From Campylobacteraceae bacterium (lineage in GTDB: Bacteria > Campylobacterota > Campylobacteria > Campylobacterales > BB28), in contig JADGEE010000012.1 in the NCBI GenBank assembly GCA_016744535.1, positions 1 through 45,138 of the forward strand: a stretch of DNA of 45,138 nt, read 5' to 3'. The notes beneath the pieces were generated by a model that saw nothing but the letters and a program-made list of their open reading frames with translations, was not told the origin of the DNA and did not search any database. How positions within the stretch are numbered: position 1 is the stretch's first letter; each line of letters starts with the position of its first letter. The position numbers and the translations under genes are program-made. Positions 36,009-45,079 of the stretch are shown here, in pieces.

Positions 36009-37593
36009 AATATTTTTTTCTCTTGGAAATAGAGTAAACTTAATAAATACTCTTCTATTTTCGGCATTAATAACTCTTTTTTATCTATATAATAGTTTAA
36101 TAACTTTTCCAGAAATATTGCAAGAAAAAGAGGAGAGAATAAAGGAGATTGCACTCTCATTTAAAGAAGATTTATCACTTACACTCTATTTTATGGAAGA
36201 TAAAGAGGCAATAGAAGATGCACTAAAAAGAGTTGGCTATATAGAGAGTGTATTAAATATTGAAATAAGGGATAAGAGTCTTAATTTAATAGCATCCTAT
36301 TCAAAAGTAGACTTTAACTTTAAAGCAAGTTTAAATACTAATGTAGAACTTATAGAGGCTAAAATTCCTTATTTTAGATACTCTTATGTTTTAAAGCAGA
36401 AAAGTATTAAACATTTTGTAATTATATATTATAGTGCTTCTTCATATTTAAAAAAAATTCAGAGTTATCAGAAGTTTATTCTAATGATATTTATAGTTAT
36501 TTTAATTATTATTTTAATCTACTCATCTATTTTAAAAAAAATTTTGTCCCCTTTGAGTGAACTTGCAATAATAATATCTAACATAGATTTCAAAAATTTT
36601 AAAAACTTTAAATTAAAAAAAATTAATTCAAATGATGAGAGAAGTTTAATTATAAATTCAACTCAAAAAATGCTTGATAATATTGAGACAAATTTAAAAG
36701 AGTTAAAATCTTTAAATTCATCACTTGAAGAGAAAGTTTTAGAAAAAACTATTAAGTTAGAGAGATTAAATAAATCACTTGAAGAAAAAGTAAAAAAAGA
36801 GGTTCAAAAAAATTTAGAAAAAGATAGTATTATGTTTCAACAAGCACGTTTGGCACAAATGGGTGAAATGATAGGAAACATAGCACATCAGTGGAGACAG
36901 CCTTTAAATGTATTATCTCTTATCATTCAAAGATTAGAAATTGATTATTACACTAATAAAGAGATAACAGAAAATAGTATTATGGAAATTGTAAATGATT
37001 CATTAGAGCAAGTTGATTTTATGTCTAAGACAATAGATGATTTTAGAAACTTTTTTAAACCAAATAAAGAGAGAGAAGTTTTTTTTATTAAAAAACATAT
37101 TGAAGATAGTTTAAAAATAATTTCAGCTCAATTTAAAAATGATAAAATTATTATAAATTTAACTGGTAATGATTTTATGGTAAATGGATATTCTAATGAG
37201 TTTAAGCAAGTTATTTTAAATATTTTATCTAACTCAAAAGATGCTTTTAATGATTTTGAAAAAAAAGAGTATAAAATTAATAATAAACATTTAGATATAG
37301 AGATTTCAATAAAAGATAAAATTGGAATAATTAAATTAAAAGATAATGCAAAAGGTTTAGATAAAAAAATTATAGATAGAATTTTCGAACCATATTTTAC
37401 AACAAAACATCAATCTCAAGGTACAGGAATTGGTCTTTATATGTCAAAAATGATTATTGAAAAAAATATGCATGGTAAACTTTATGTTAAAAATATTTTA
37501 TCCAAAAGAGGAGTTATATTTACTATTGAATTACCCATATACAAGGAAAATATAAATGAAACTACTAATTTCAGCCCTAGAGCCATCAAGTAA
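36001..37593 (+). CDS. Membrane sensor histidine kinase
   Basis: A 530-residue kinase. TM1 is about 14-33, a periplasmic sensor segment of about 120 residues follows, then TM2 (about 155-177) and a HAMP-like linker. A long coiled coil (about 235-280) leads to the dimerisation helix with GNIAHQWRQPLN (His296). The ATP domain has N box NILSNSKDAF, G1 DNAKGLD (Ala for the usual Gly), F box IFEPYFTTK and G2 GTGIGLYMSK. No response regulator is fused or immediately adjacent. The last 13 residues overlap lpxB. Its periplasmic part may sense the YfiR-like protein. Confidence 0.92.
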   Translation: MNKIFFSLGNRVNLINTLLFSALITLFYLYNSLITFPEILQEKEERIKEIALSFKEDLSLTLYFMEDKEAIEDALKRVGYIESVLNIEIRDKSLNLIASYSKVDFNFKASLNTNVELIEAKIPYFRYSYVLKQKSIKHFVIIYYSASSYLKKIQSYQKFILMIFIVILIIILIYSSILKKILSPLSELAIIISNIDFKNFKNFKLKKINSNDERSLIINSTQKMLDNIETNLKELKSLNSSLEEKVLEKTIKLERLNKSLEEKVKKEVQKNLEKDSIMFQQARLAQMGEMIGNIAHQWRQPLNVLSLIIQRLEIDYYTNKEITENSIMEIVNDSLEQVDFMSKTIDDFRNFFKPNKEREVFFIKKHIEDSLKIISAQFKNDKIIINLTGNDFMVNGYSNEFKQVILNILSNSKDAFNDFEKKEYKINNKHLDIEISIKDKIGIIKLKDNAKGLDKKIIDRIFEPYFTTKHQSQGTGIGLYMSKMIIEKNMHGKLYVKNILSKRGVIFTIELPIYKENINETTNFSPRAIK

Positions 37594-38581
37594 TTTACAC
37601 TTAAAAGAGTTGATAAAATATTTAAATGATACTGAATTTGCAGGGATTTATGATAAAAATTTAATTTCAACTCCTCCACTTTATGATATGAGAGAGTTTT
37701 CTGTAATGGGTTTTATGGATATTATTTATAAATATTTTAAAGCAAAAGAGGCGATAAAGGAGTTAGCTTTTATCTCTTGCGATTGTGATAGAGTTATATT
37801 AATTGATGCTCCTGCATTTAATATTCCTTTAGCTAAAGAGATAAAAAAAGTTAATCCAAATATAAAAATAATTTATTATATTTTGCCAAAGGTTTGGGCT
37901 TGGAAAGAGGGTCGTATTAAAAAAGTAGAAAAATATTGTGATAAATTAATTTCTATTTTTCCATTTGAAAAAAACTATTTTAGAAACTCTTTATATTTAG
38001 GAAATCCTCTACTTGATGAAATTGATAAATTTAAATCAAGAGTTAGTAATAATGATACTATAGCTTTTTTAGCAGGAAGTAGAAAAAGTGAAATAGAAGC
38101 TTTAATGCCAACTTTTAGAGAAGTTGCAAAAAAAATTGATAAAAAGAGATTATTAGTTATCCCTAAATTTTTAGAGAATTTAAGTATATATGGAGATATC
38201 AGTGATTTTGAAGTTATAAGAGATACAAAAGAGGCTTTAAATAGAAGTGACTTTGCTTTTATATGTAGTGGAACGGCTACCTTAGAGGCTAGTTTAATTG
38301 GAACTCCTTTTGTTTTAGTATATAGAGCTAAAACAATTGATTTTTTAATTGCAAAACTTTTTGTTAAAATTAAATTTGTTGGACTTTCAAATATTATTTT
38401 TAATTTTGAAAATTTAGGAAAATTTCATATAGAGTTACTTCAAGATGATGTTAATTTAAAAAACATATTAGAAGCTTATGGAAGGTGTGATAGAGAACAA
38501 TTTTTAATTAATTCTAAAAAATTAAGAGAAATTTTGAAAGGCGGAGTTTCAAAAGAGTTGGCAAAAACTATTAAAGTGTAA
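37556..38581 (+). CDS. lpxB: Lipid-A-disaccharide synthase
   Basis: A 341-residue inner-membrane-associated GT-B enzyme joining UDP-diacyl-GlcN and lipid X to the lipid A disaccharide. LISALEPSSNLHLKEL, then YYILPKVWAWKEGR, AFLAGSRKSEIEAL and FICSGTATLEASLIGTPFVL are family hallmarks. AAGGAAAATATAA precedes the ATG. It overlaps the kinase gene by 38 bases and is followed by kdsA after 27. Confidence 0.95.
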   Translation: MKLLISALEPSSNLHLKELIKYLNDTEFAGIYDKNLISTPPLYDMREFSVMGFMDIIYKYFKAKEAIKELAFISCDCDRVILIDAPAFNIPLAKEIKKVNPNIKIIYYILPKVWAWKEGRIKKVEKYCDKLISIFPFEKNYFRNSLYLGNPLLDEIDKFKSRVSNNDTIAFLAGSRKSEIEALMPTFREVAKKIDKKRLLVIPKFLENLSIYGDISDFEVIRDTKEALNRSDFAFICSGTATLEASLIGTPFVLVYRAKTIDFLIAKLFVKIKFVGLSNIIFNFENLGKFHIELLQDDVNLKNILEAYGRCDREQFLINSKKLREILKGGVSKELAKTIKV

Positions 38582-38608
38582 AATATAGTATTAATAAAAA
38601 GGAAAAAA

Positions 38609-39403
38609 ATGGTTTTAATAACAGGACCTTGTGTAATTGAGAGTCGTGAAAATGTAATGAGAATTGCAAGTGAATTAAAAGATATTAGTGAAAACAAACA
38701 AATTGAATTTTATTTTAAAGCTAGTTTTGACAAAGCAAATAGAACAAGCTTAGAGAGTTTTAGAGGAATTGGATTTGAGGAGGGTTTAAGAGTTTTAGAA
38801 GATGTAAGGAAAGAGTTTGGTTATAAGCTTTTAACTGATATTCACGAAAGCTCACAAGTTAAAAGAGTTAGTGAAGTTGTAGATGTATTGCAAATTCCAG
38901 CATTCTTATGTCGTCAAACTGATTTATTAGTTGAGTGTGCTAAAACTGATAGAGTTGTAAATATTAAAAAAGGACAATTTATGAATCCTATTGATATGCA
39001 ATATTCTATCTTAAAAGTTTTAAAAACAAGAGGCTTTAATGAAGCAACTTATGAGAATGCAAAAAAGGCTAAGGTTTGGCTAACAGAGAGAGGTAGCACC
39101 TTTGGATATGGAAATTTAGTAGTTGATATGAGAAGTTTAGTTATTATGAAAAAATTTGCACCAGTTATCTTTGATGCAACACACTCTGTTCAAATGCCAA
39201 GTAGTGGAGGTAAAACTGGAGGTGATAGCTCTTTTGTACCTTACTTATCAAAAGGAGCTAGTGCTATTGGTGTTGATGGTTTTTTTATGGAGACACATTT
39301 TGACCCAAGCATTGCCAAAAGTGATGGGGCGAATATGATAAAAATAGAAGAGTTAAAAACTCTAGTAGATGATATTTTAAAGATAAGAGAAGTGATAAAG
39401 TAA
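38609..39403 (+). CDS. kdsA: 3-deoxy-8-phosphooctulonate (KDO-8P) synthase
   Basis: A 264-residue TIM-barrel enzyme making KDO-8-phosphate from PEP and arabinose 5-phosphate for the lipopolysaccharide core. Hallmarks: [36 protein letters not shown] and [11 protein letters not shown]. The Cys in LTDIHE's strand neighbourhood (GPCV) does not by itself settle the metal-dependent form. AAAAGGAAA precedes the ATG. It pairs with lpxB as an envelope unit. Confidence 0.96.
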   Translation: MVLITGPCVIESRENVMRIASELKDISENKQIEFYFKASFDKANRTSLESFRGIGFEEGLRVLEDVRKEFGYKLLTDIHESSQVKRVSEVVDVLQIPAFLCRQTDLLVECAKTDRVVNIKKGQFMNPIDMQYSILKVLKTRGFNEATYENAKKAKVWLTERGSTFGYGNLVVDMRSLVIMKKFAPVIFDATHSVQMPSSGGKTGGDSSFVPYLSKGASAIGVDGFFMETHFDPSIAKSDGANMIKIEELKTLVDDILKIREVIK

Positions 39404-39498
39404 GAAAATTAAATAAATTTTCATAAATTTTAAAATTATCACAAAAATTTCATTTTTTTTCTATACAATATATAAAATTCCTTGAAAAGGGCTACAAA

Positions 39499-39909
39499 AT
39501 GAGAGTTTTATATATTGATGATGACAGGTTAAGTCTTAATATTACAAAAAGTATATTAGAGCAAAGATGTAAAAAAAGTTTTTTTATAGATGGGGTTTGC
39601 TGTAAGATGGAAGATGGCTGGAAACGCTATATAGAGGGTGGGTTTGATTTTGTAATGATTGATTTAAGTATTCCTAAGAGTTATGCTTATGAGTTAATTG
39701 ATAAAATAACATATTTAAATCCATTTCAAAAAATAATTACATTAAGCAATGGAGCTGGAAATTTAAATAGACCTAGCTCAAAGTTAGGTTGTATTCATTG
39801 TAAAGAAAACCATAAGAGAATTAGAATTAGTAAACCATTAAATGTAAAAATTTTAAGAGATACTTTAATAAATTTTGAAAATAAAAATTGTTGTTTTAGT
39901 TTTAATTGA
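39499..39909 (+). CDS. Single-domain, Cys-rich response regulator
   Basis: A 136-residue REC domain with no output domain. Acidic pocket IDDDR (7-10), phospho-acceptor Asp55 in MIDLSIP, Ser in ITLSNG at the switch place and Lys in ISKPLN are all present. Seven cysteines occur (24, 34, 35, the C-x-x-C pair in LGCIHCKE, and a terminal CC), unusual for REC. A TATAAA-containing -10 region (about 39468) gives its own promoter; AAAAGGG precedes the ATG. It may be the partner of the orphan kinase two genes upstream. Confidence 0.8.
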   Translation: MRVLYIDDDRLSLNITKSILEQRCKKSFFIDGVCCKMEDGWKRYIEGGFDFVMIDLSIPKSYAYELIDKITYLNPFQKIITLSNGAGNLNRPSSKLGCIHCKENHKRIRISKPLNVKILRDTLINFENKNCCFSFN

Positions 39910-39918
39910 AAGTAATAT

Positions 39919-40545
39919 ATGATTAAATTTTATTTTAGCTATTTTTTAAAACCTTTAAAAGATGAGTTATTTCAATATTATTTAAATTTAATTCCAAAAA
40001 AATTACAGATTAAAACTCTTAAATATAAGAGATGGCAAGATAGGTATAATTATCTGTTTAGCAAACTGTTACTTCAAAAAGCATTGAAAAATTTTAATTA
40101 TAAATTAAGTGATGTTTTAATTAGTGAATATAAAAGACCTTATATTGATGCAAATATAGATTTTAATATATCTCATTCGGAAAATTTTATTGTCTGTGCA
40201 ATTGTAGAAGATTCTAAAATAGGTATTGATATAGAGATAGTAAAAGATATAAATTTAAGTGATTTTAAGCAATTTTTTGAAAGAGAGTGGAGTGAGATTA
40301 TAAATTCAAACAACTCACTTAAAAGTTTTTATAAGTTTTGGACAATAAAAGAGGCTATTTTAAAAATAGATGGACGAGGATTTTTATCAGAAAATATCGA
40401 TATGAAAATAGATGTAGATAATAATTTTGTAAATTTTGAAAATAATATTTATCAAATTCAAAATATAAATTTATCTTCAAGTTATATTTGTACAATTGCC
40501 TCTTTAGAATCTAAAAACATAGAGATAAAAGAGATTAAATTTTGA
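39919..40545 (+). CDS. 4'-phosphopantetheinyl transferase (Sfp type)
   Basis: A 208-residue Sfp-type enzyme that moves the phosphopantetheine arm from CoA to carrier proteins. FNISHSE, GIDIEIVK (the Mg-binding Asp and Glu) and FWTIKEAILKIDGRG (W-x-x-KEA) are all present. No polyketide or peptide synthase is near, so it may serve acyl-carrier proteins or a cluster elsewhere. It sits nine bases after the REC gene and its stop overlaps the TTG of the helicase gene. Confidence 0.9.
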   Translation: MIKFYFSYFLKPLKDELFQYYLNLIPKKLQIKTLKYKRWQDRYNYLFSKLLLQKALKNFNYKLSDVLISEYKRPYIDANIDFNISHSENFIVCAIVEDSKIGIDIEIVKDINLSDFKQFFEREWSEIINSNNSLKSFYKFWTIKEAILKIDGRGFLSENIDMKIDVDNNFVNFENNIYQIQNINLSSSYICTIASLESKNIEIKEIKF

Positions 40546-42230
40546 TAAAAAAAAAATTAAAAGAGTTAGAGAATTTAGCAAACAATATTTTAAGTGAAAA
40601 AGAGATAAAAGAGATTTCATCTCAATCTTTAATGCAGACAAAGGGAAGTTCAAATTTAGCTTCTAAAATTGATATTAATAGTTTTTATGAAACTTACTAT
40701 TATAATTTAAAAATAGCTATCGATAAAAAGAGTCCTCAACTTTTTAATATAAATAAAAATATATTTAAAGTAAAAAATAGTAAAAATATATTAACTGATG
40801 AACAAAAAGAGATTATTCAATCAACTGAAGATAATTTAAAAATTAATGCAGTTGCAGGAAGTGGCAAAACTACAACACTTATTGAGTATGCAAAAAGTCG
40901 TCCTAAAGAGAGTTTTTTATATTTAGCATATAATAAATCAATAGCAAATGATATAAATAAAAAAGCAATAAAAAATAAAATTAATAATATTACAGTGTCT
41001 ACAATCCACTCATTAGCTTATAGAAATGCTAATGGTTTTAGTTATGAGTTAGATAATTTAAATGAGTTGAAAATTCAAGATAACTATTTAATAGCTAAAG
41101 AGAAAAATCTTAAATTAGCTTGGTTAATCAATGATATAATCACATATTATTTAAACTCTTGGTTAATTAAGCTTGATGAGGTTTTATTAGAAGAGTATTT
41201 GAAGAGTGTGGATTTAACGATGGAACTTCAAGAGTTGGTAAATAAAAAGAGTGTTCTGATTTTATCTAAAATTAAAGAGATATTAGGGGATATGAAAAAT
41301 AGAAAATTTCCTGCTACTCACGATTTTTATCTTAAAATGTATCAGTTTATGAAACCAAAACTAAATTATGACTCAATTTTAGTTGATGAAGCACAAGATA
41401 TATCACAAGTTATGATGAAAATTATTAACTCTCAAAATAGTAAAAAAATTTATGTAGGAGACTCTTTTCAGCAAATTTACTCATTTAGATTTGCTACAAA
41501 TTCACTTGATTTAATAGATTTTCCAAAATTATCACTTACAAAATCATTTAGGTTTGGTCAAAATTTAGCTAAAGAGATAGAATTTGATATAAACAGAATG
41601 TATAAAAAACTTTTAAAAAAGAGAATTAAATTTAAATTAAATGGAGTAAGTGATAGAGATACTATATTTTCAAGAGTGAGAGCAAATTTTAATCAAAAGA
41701 CTGTAATTGCTAGAAGTAATTTAAAACTTTTTGAGAGTGTTGTGAAACATTTAGATTTTCCTAATTTAAAATTCTCATTTGAGAGCGAATATAAAAGTTA
41801 CGGTTTTATGAATATAAAAGTAATAAGTCTAATTTATCTATATAAAAATGCACACGATAAGATAAGAGATGATTTTATCAAAAGATTTAAGAGTTTTAAT
41901 GAGTTAGCAAAATTTGCAGAAGAGATTAAAAATAGAGAATTACTTTTATATATTAAATTAGTGAAAGATTATCAAGGTGATTTATTTGATATTAATCGTT
42001 TAATAAAGGAAAAATTAATTAGTAAAAATGAAGCTGATATTACATTTAGTACAACTCACAAAGCAAAAGGTTCAGAATATGAAAATGTAGAGATGTTAGA
42101 TGATGATTTTATAAAATTAGAAGAGTTAAAAAAGAGTAGTAGTGATATTAGTAAATTAAAAGAGGAGATAAATATCTATTATGTAGCTTCAACTAGAGCA
42201 AAAAATAGAATTAAATTGCCTCTTATTTAA
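40542..42230 (+). CDS. FBH1-like UvrD-family helicase
   Basis: A 562-residue SF1 helicase closer to the FBH1-like group than to UvrD: Walker A VAGSGKTTTLIEYA, LAYNKSIANDI, STIHSLAY, DEAQDISQVMM, VGDSFQQIYSFR, KSFRFGQNLA, TTHKAKGSEYENV and YYVASTRAKNRI. A first 100 residues are not helicase and are Lys/Asn-rich. It likely dismantles recombination intermediates. TTG start within the previous gene's stop (TTGA), AAAGAG upstream, so coupled translation. The C-terminal end comes right after motif VI (KLPLI), as usual for this group. Confidence 0.85.
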   Translation: MIKKKLKELENLANNILSEKEIKEISSQSLMQTKGSSNLASKIDINSFYETYYYNLKIAIDKKSPQLFNINKNIFKVKNSKNILTDEQKEIIQSTEDNLKINAVAGSGKTTTLIEYAKSRPKESFLYLAYNKSIANDINKKAIKNKINNITVSTIHSLAYRNANGFSYELDNLNELKIQDNYLIAKEKNLKLAWLINDIITYYLNSWLIKLDEVLLEEYLKSVDLTMELQELVNKKSVLILSKIKEILGDMKNRKFPATHDFYLKMYQFMKPKLNYDSILVDEAQDISQVMMKIINSQNSKKIYVGDSFQQIYSFRFATNSLDLIDFPKLSLTKSFRFGQNLAKEIEFDINRMYKKLLKKRIKFKLNGVSDRDTIFSRVRANFNQKTVIARSNLKLFESVVKHLDFPNLKFSFESEYKSYGFMNIKVISLIYLYKNAHDKIRDDFIKRFKSFNELAKFAEEIKNRELLLYIKLVKDYQGDLFDINRLIKEKLISKNEADITFSTTHKAKGSEYENVEMLDDDFIKLEELKKSSSDISKLKEEINIYYVASTRAKNRIKLPLI

Positions 42231-42280
42231 CTAATAATAAAACTCCCTTTTTTAAATTTTATTACAATATTCATAAATTT

Positions 42281-42328
42281 TAAATGATAATTGTATATTT
42301 TAATCAAAATAGATACAATTATCATTTA
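42281..42328. promoter_or_regulatory. 16-bp perfect inverted repeat upstream of the TetR gene
   Basis: TAAATGATAATTGTAT (42281-42296) and ATACAATTATCATTTA (42313-42328) are exact reverse complements around 16 bases. It lies 29-76 bases before the TetR ATG. It differs from the TAGACC-type sites downstream of the gene, so a second regulator, or a hairpin, must be considered. GATAAT halves vaguely resemble iron-regulator boxes. Confidence 0.55.
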
Positions 42329-42356
42329 TTAATAAAAATAATTTTAGAGGGGTTAA

Positions 42357-42938
42357 ATGTCTAAAGTATCAACTAGAGATAAAATATTAAATTCAGTTTT
42401 TAAAGAGGTTTATGCAAAAGGTTACAATGGTACATCCACATCTATGATATTAAAAGATTGTCATATTCCCAAAGGCTCTTTATATCACTATTTTCCATCT
42501 AAAAAAGAGATGGTACTAGCTGTTATAAGAGAGGTAATAACTCCTAAAATGGAGAGTTTTTTTCATTTTGACACAAATGATGATAAAAATATAATGGATT
42601 CAATTATAGACACTATAAAAACAGTAGCAAATAATGATATGCTTATATCTTATGGGTGTCCATTACATAGATTAAATCAAGAGATGAGTTCTATTGACAA
42701 AGATTTTGAAGATGAGTTAAATATAGTATATGAAGGTATAAAACATAATCTAAAGATTATTCTTGATATTGCTGTTAAAAAATCTCAAATTTCAGCTGTA
42801 AACACAGATTCACTAACTGAATTTATTATAGCCTCTTTGTGGGGTTCTATTTCACTTAGTCCAAAACAGTCATCAAAAGAGAGATTTTTAGAAACGATAG
42901 ATCACTTATTATCTTATTTAAATTCACTGAAAAAATAA
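42357..42938 (+). CDS. TetR/AcrR-family repressor
   Basis: A 193-residue TetR. The HTH (about 8-55) shows TSTSMILKDCHIPKGSLYHY, with FPSKKEMVLAVI after it, and the C-terminal helical domain resembles the NemR/YxaF-LmrA type. It carries a Cys in ISYGCPLHR that could be redox sensitive, as in NemR. It is followed by an AhpD-like gene with TetR-type operators in the gap, so it most likely represses that gene. AGAGGGG precedes the ATG. Confidence 0.92.
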   Translation: MSKVSTRDKILNSVFKEVYAKGYNGTSTSMILKDCHIPKGSLYHYFPSKKEMVLAVIREVITPKMESFFHFDTNDDKNIMDSIIDTIKTVANNDMLISYGCPLHRLNQEMSSIDKDFEDELNIVYEGIKHNLKIILDIAVKKSQISAVNTDSLTEFIIASLWGSISLSPKQSSKERFLETIDHLLSYLNSLKK

Positions 42939-43001
42939 ATTAGACCATTCAGTCTAATTTAAGGTCTATTCCTCTATAATTCTTTAAGACCGACCGGTCT
43001 A
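42937..43001 (+). promoter_or_regulatory. Promoter flanked by two TAGACC/GGTCTA-type TetR operators
   Basis: Site 1: AAATTAGAC (42937-42945) and GTCTAATTT (42952-42960), exact arms around six bases. Half site GGTCTA at 42963-42968. Site 2: AAGACC-GACC-GGTCTA (42986-43001), with the inner palindrome AGACCG-AC-CGGTCT. TATAAT (42975-42980) lies between them; site 1 covers the -35 area and site 2 the expected transcript start. TAGACC-N4-GGTCTA sites are known for NemR-type repressors (recalled). Confidence 0.7.
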
Positions 43002-43022
43002 ATATATTAAAAGGAAAATTCA

Positions 43023-43547
43023 ATGTTTATTATAGAGACAATCAAATATGAAGAGGCAACAGGTTCTCTAAAAGAGAAGTATGACAAGTTTTTTAATCTT
43101 TTAGGAGTAGTTCCTCCACATTTAGAGCTATTAGGTACTATTGATGAGAATCTATTAGATAAGTTCTTTGGAATGGTTAGTAGTTGTTTAAATCATCCAA
43201 CTATAAATGCAAATATTTTCCCATATTTAAGACTCTATATTGCAAATAAAGAGGGGTGTAAATATTGTAAAAATTTTAATACAACTATGTTAAAAAATAA
43301 GGGAGTTAGTGATGAGGAGTTATTAAATGTAATGAAAAATATCAATAATACTCCATTTGAGTTAAAAGATAGAACTCTCTTAAATAAAGCTATAAAAGCA
43401 GTTTATGAACCTGAAAACTTTGGTAAAAATGATTTAGAGGAGTTATATAATTTAGGTTGGAATAATAAAGATATATTTTATATTATAGATTTTGCTTCTG
43501 TCTTTAAAGGAAAAGGAAAAATGATAGATGCGTATTTAAAAGGGTAA
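43023..43547 (+). CDS. Carboxymuconolactone decarboxylase/AhpD-like protein
   Basis: A 174-residue all-helical protein of the CMD/AhpD fold. The redox pair CKYC in NKEGCKYCKNFN is the AhpD-type active site, used in peroxide or electrophile reduction. The rest (PHLELLG, VSDEELLNVMKN) fits the family. AAAAGGAAAATTCA precedes the ATG. TetR operators in its promoter suggest induction by electrophiles or chlorine/quinone stress, by analogy with NemR targets. Confidence 0.88.
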   Translation: MFIIETIKYEEATGSLKEKYDKFFNLLGVVPPHLELLGTIDENLLDKFFGMVSSCLNHPTINANIFPYLRLYIANKEGCKYCKNFNTTMLKNKGVSDEELLNVMKNINNTPFELKDRTLLNKAIKAVYEPENFGKNDLEELYNLGWNNKDIFYIIDFASVFKGKGKMIDAYLKG

Positions 43548-43565
43548 ACTTACAATACTAGGAAA

Positions 43566-44774
43566 TTATCTAAGTTTTCTAATAAAGATAACTTTAAGAT
43601 AATTTCCCTCTTTAAATTTATCATTAATTTTAAAATCTTTTGGTAATGAAAAAGTCTCTTCAATTTTATATTTTTCATTCAACTCTTTAAATGACCTATC
43701 TATAAATTCTTTAAATACTCTCATATCAAAATTTGCATAATTTGTTGATGCAACAATAAGACCATCTTTATTAGTTATTAAGATAGTCTCTTTAAGAAGT
43801 TTTACATAATCTTTTGCCACACTAAAAGTATGTTTTTTTGACCTTGCAAAACTTGGTGGGTCAAGTACCACTATATCAAAGAGTATTTTTTTTCTAACTG
43901 CATATTTAAAGTAATTAAAAACATCTTCAACTATAATATCTTGTTTCTCTATATTAATAAAATTTATATTAAATTGCTCTTGAGTCTTCTTACGACTTCT
44001 ATTGGCTAAATCAACACTTGTAGTTTTATTAGCACCACCAAGAGATGCAAAAACTGAAAATGCTCCTGTATAAGAGAAAGTATTTAATAGTATTTTGCCT
44101 TTTGCATATTTATCACGAATACTCTTTCTAACTTCTCTTTGGTCTAAAAATACGCCAACCATTGGTCCATCATCTAAATATATTGCAAAATTAACACTAT
44201 TTTCTTTTACTATTATAGAAGAATCTGCGTGATTACCACATATAAAATCATCTGCATCATTGAGATACTTACCTTTAGTGTCAAATCTCTTTTTTTGATA
44301 TATGCCTTTATATTTAACTAAAGATTTAAATGCTTCTAATATCTTATCTTTAAACTCATATATGCCAATACTATACCAAGTAAGTAGATAAAATCCATTA
44401 AAATAGTCTATCGTTAAGCCACCAACTCCATCACCTTCACCATTAAAAACTCTAAAAGCTGTGGTCTCTTTATTGTTATAAAAATCTTCTCTATATTTGA
44501 TAGCTGATTTTATTTTATTAACAAAAAAAGTTACATCTATTTTTTCATCTTTTTTAAATGATAATATCCAGCCATAGCCTTTATTCTGTATTCCATAATA
44601 CCCTTTTGCTATGAATTTTTTTCTATCATCTACTAAATTTATTATTTCGCCCTCTTTGCTTACTTTAGAAAAATCCATAATAGACTCTTTTGAGATTAAT
44701 GGGTAGCCTTGTTGGTACTCTTTAATATATTTTGATTTTACTATTAAATCTATACTACTTTGTATAGTAGACAT
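43566..44774 (-). CDS. rlmI: RlmI-like 23S rRNA (m5C) methyltransferase
   Basis: A 402-residue class I SAM methyltransferase with an N-terminal PUA-like domain (about 1-75), a central RlmI domain (FRVFNGEGDGVGGLTIDYF), and a Rossmann core: LNTFSYTGAFSVFASLGGA for SAM binding, SVDLANRS, and VVLDPPSFARSKKHTF, the catalytic DPP-F motif. E. coli RlmI modifies C1962 of 23S rRNA; the target is inferred from that. AAGGAATAG precedes the ATG. It is convergent with the AhpD-like gene. Confidence 0.88.
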   Translation of the reverse strand: MSTIQSSIDLIVKSKYIKEYQQGYPLISKESIMDFSKVSKEGEIINLVDDRKKFIAKGYYGIQNKGYGWILSFKKDEKIDVTFFVNKIKSAIKYREDFYNNKETTAFRVFNGEGDGVGGLTIDYFNGFYLLTWYSIGIYEFKDKILEAFKSLVKYKGIYQKKRFDTKGKYLNDADDFICGNHADSSIIVKENSVNFAIYLDDGPMVGVFLDQREVRKSIRDKYAKGKILLNTFSYTGAFSVFASLGGANKTTSVDLANRSRKKTQEQFNINFINIEKQDIIVEDVFNYFKYAVRKKILFDIVVLDPPSFARSKKHTFSVAKDYVKLLKETILITNKDGLIVASTNYANFDMRVFKEFIDRSFKELNEKYKIEETFSLPKDFKINDKFKEGNYLKVIFIRKLR

Positions 44775-44859
44775 TTCTATTCCTTGTTAAATTAAATAAA
44801 TACTCATATTTTTTAATTGACTTATTAGTTAAAATCTATTATTGAGATGATTTTACTCT

Positions 44860-45072
44860 TTAAAAACAATCTTTTAATTCTATTTTTAAATTTAAACTAT
44901 CACAAACTTCTAAAAAGAAAACAAATGAAAATGAACCTCTATTTATTTTACTTCTAATTGTATTTTCACTATGTTTAAAACCGTTCTCTTTCATTAGATT
45001 AGATAATTTAATATAACTTATTTTTCTTTTCTTTAATTCATTTTTTATAAATTCTTTTGCTTTGTTTTTCAT
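44860..45072 (-). CDS. DUF6471 helix-turn-helix protein
   Basis: 70 residues. The sequence KEFIKNELKKRKISYIKLSN and ENTIRSKINRGSFSFVFFLEV matches DUF6471, a small XRE-like helix-turn-helix family. No ribosome site precedes the ATG, and a TATAAT (45080-45085 on the minus strand) is only about seven bases ahead, so the mRNA may be leaderless. It is divergent from a strong promoter for the next rightward gene, outside the window. Function unknown; a DNA-binding regulator is likely. Confidence 0.82.
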   Translation of the reverse strand: MKNKAKEFIKNELKKRKISYIKLSNLMKENGFKHSENTIRSKINRGSFSFVFFLEVCDSLNLKIELKDCF

Positions 45073-45079
45073 AATATTT

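Noticed and set aside
39919-40545. Evidence for a secondary-metabolite cluster
   Set aside because: Neighbours are a REC protein and a helicase; no synthase is present.
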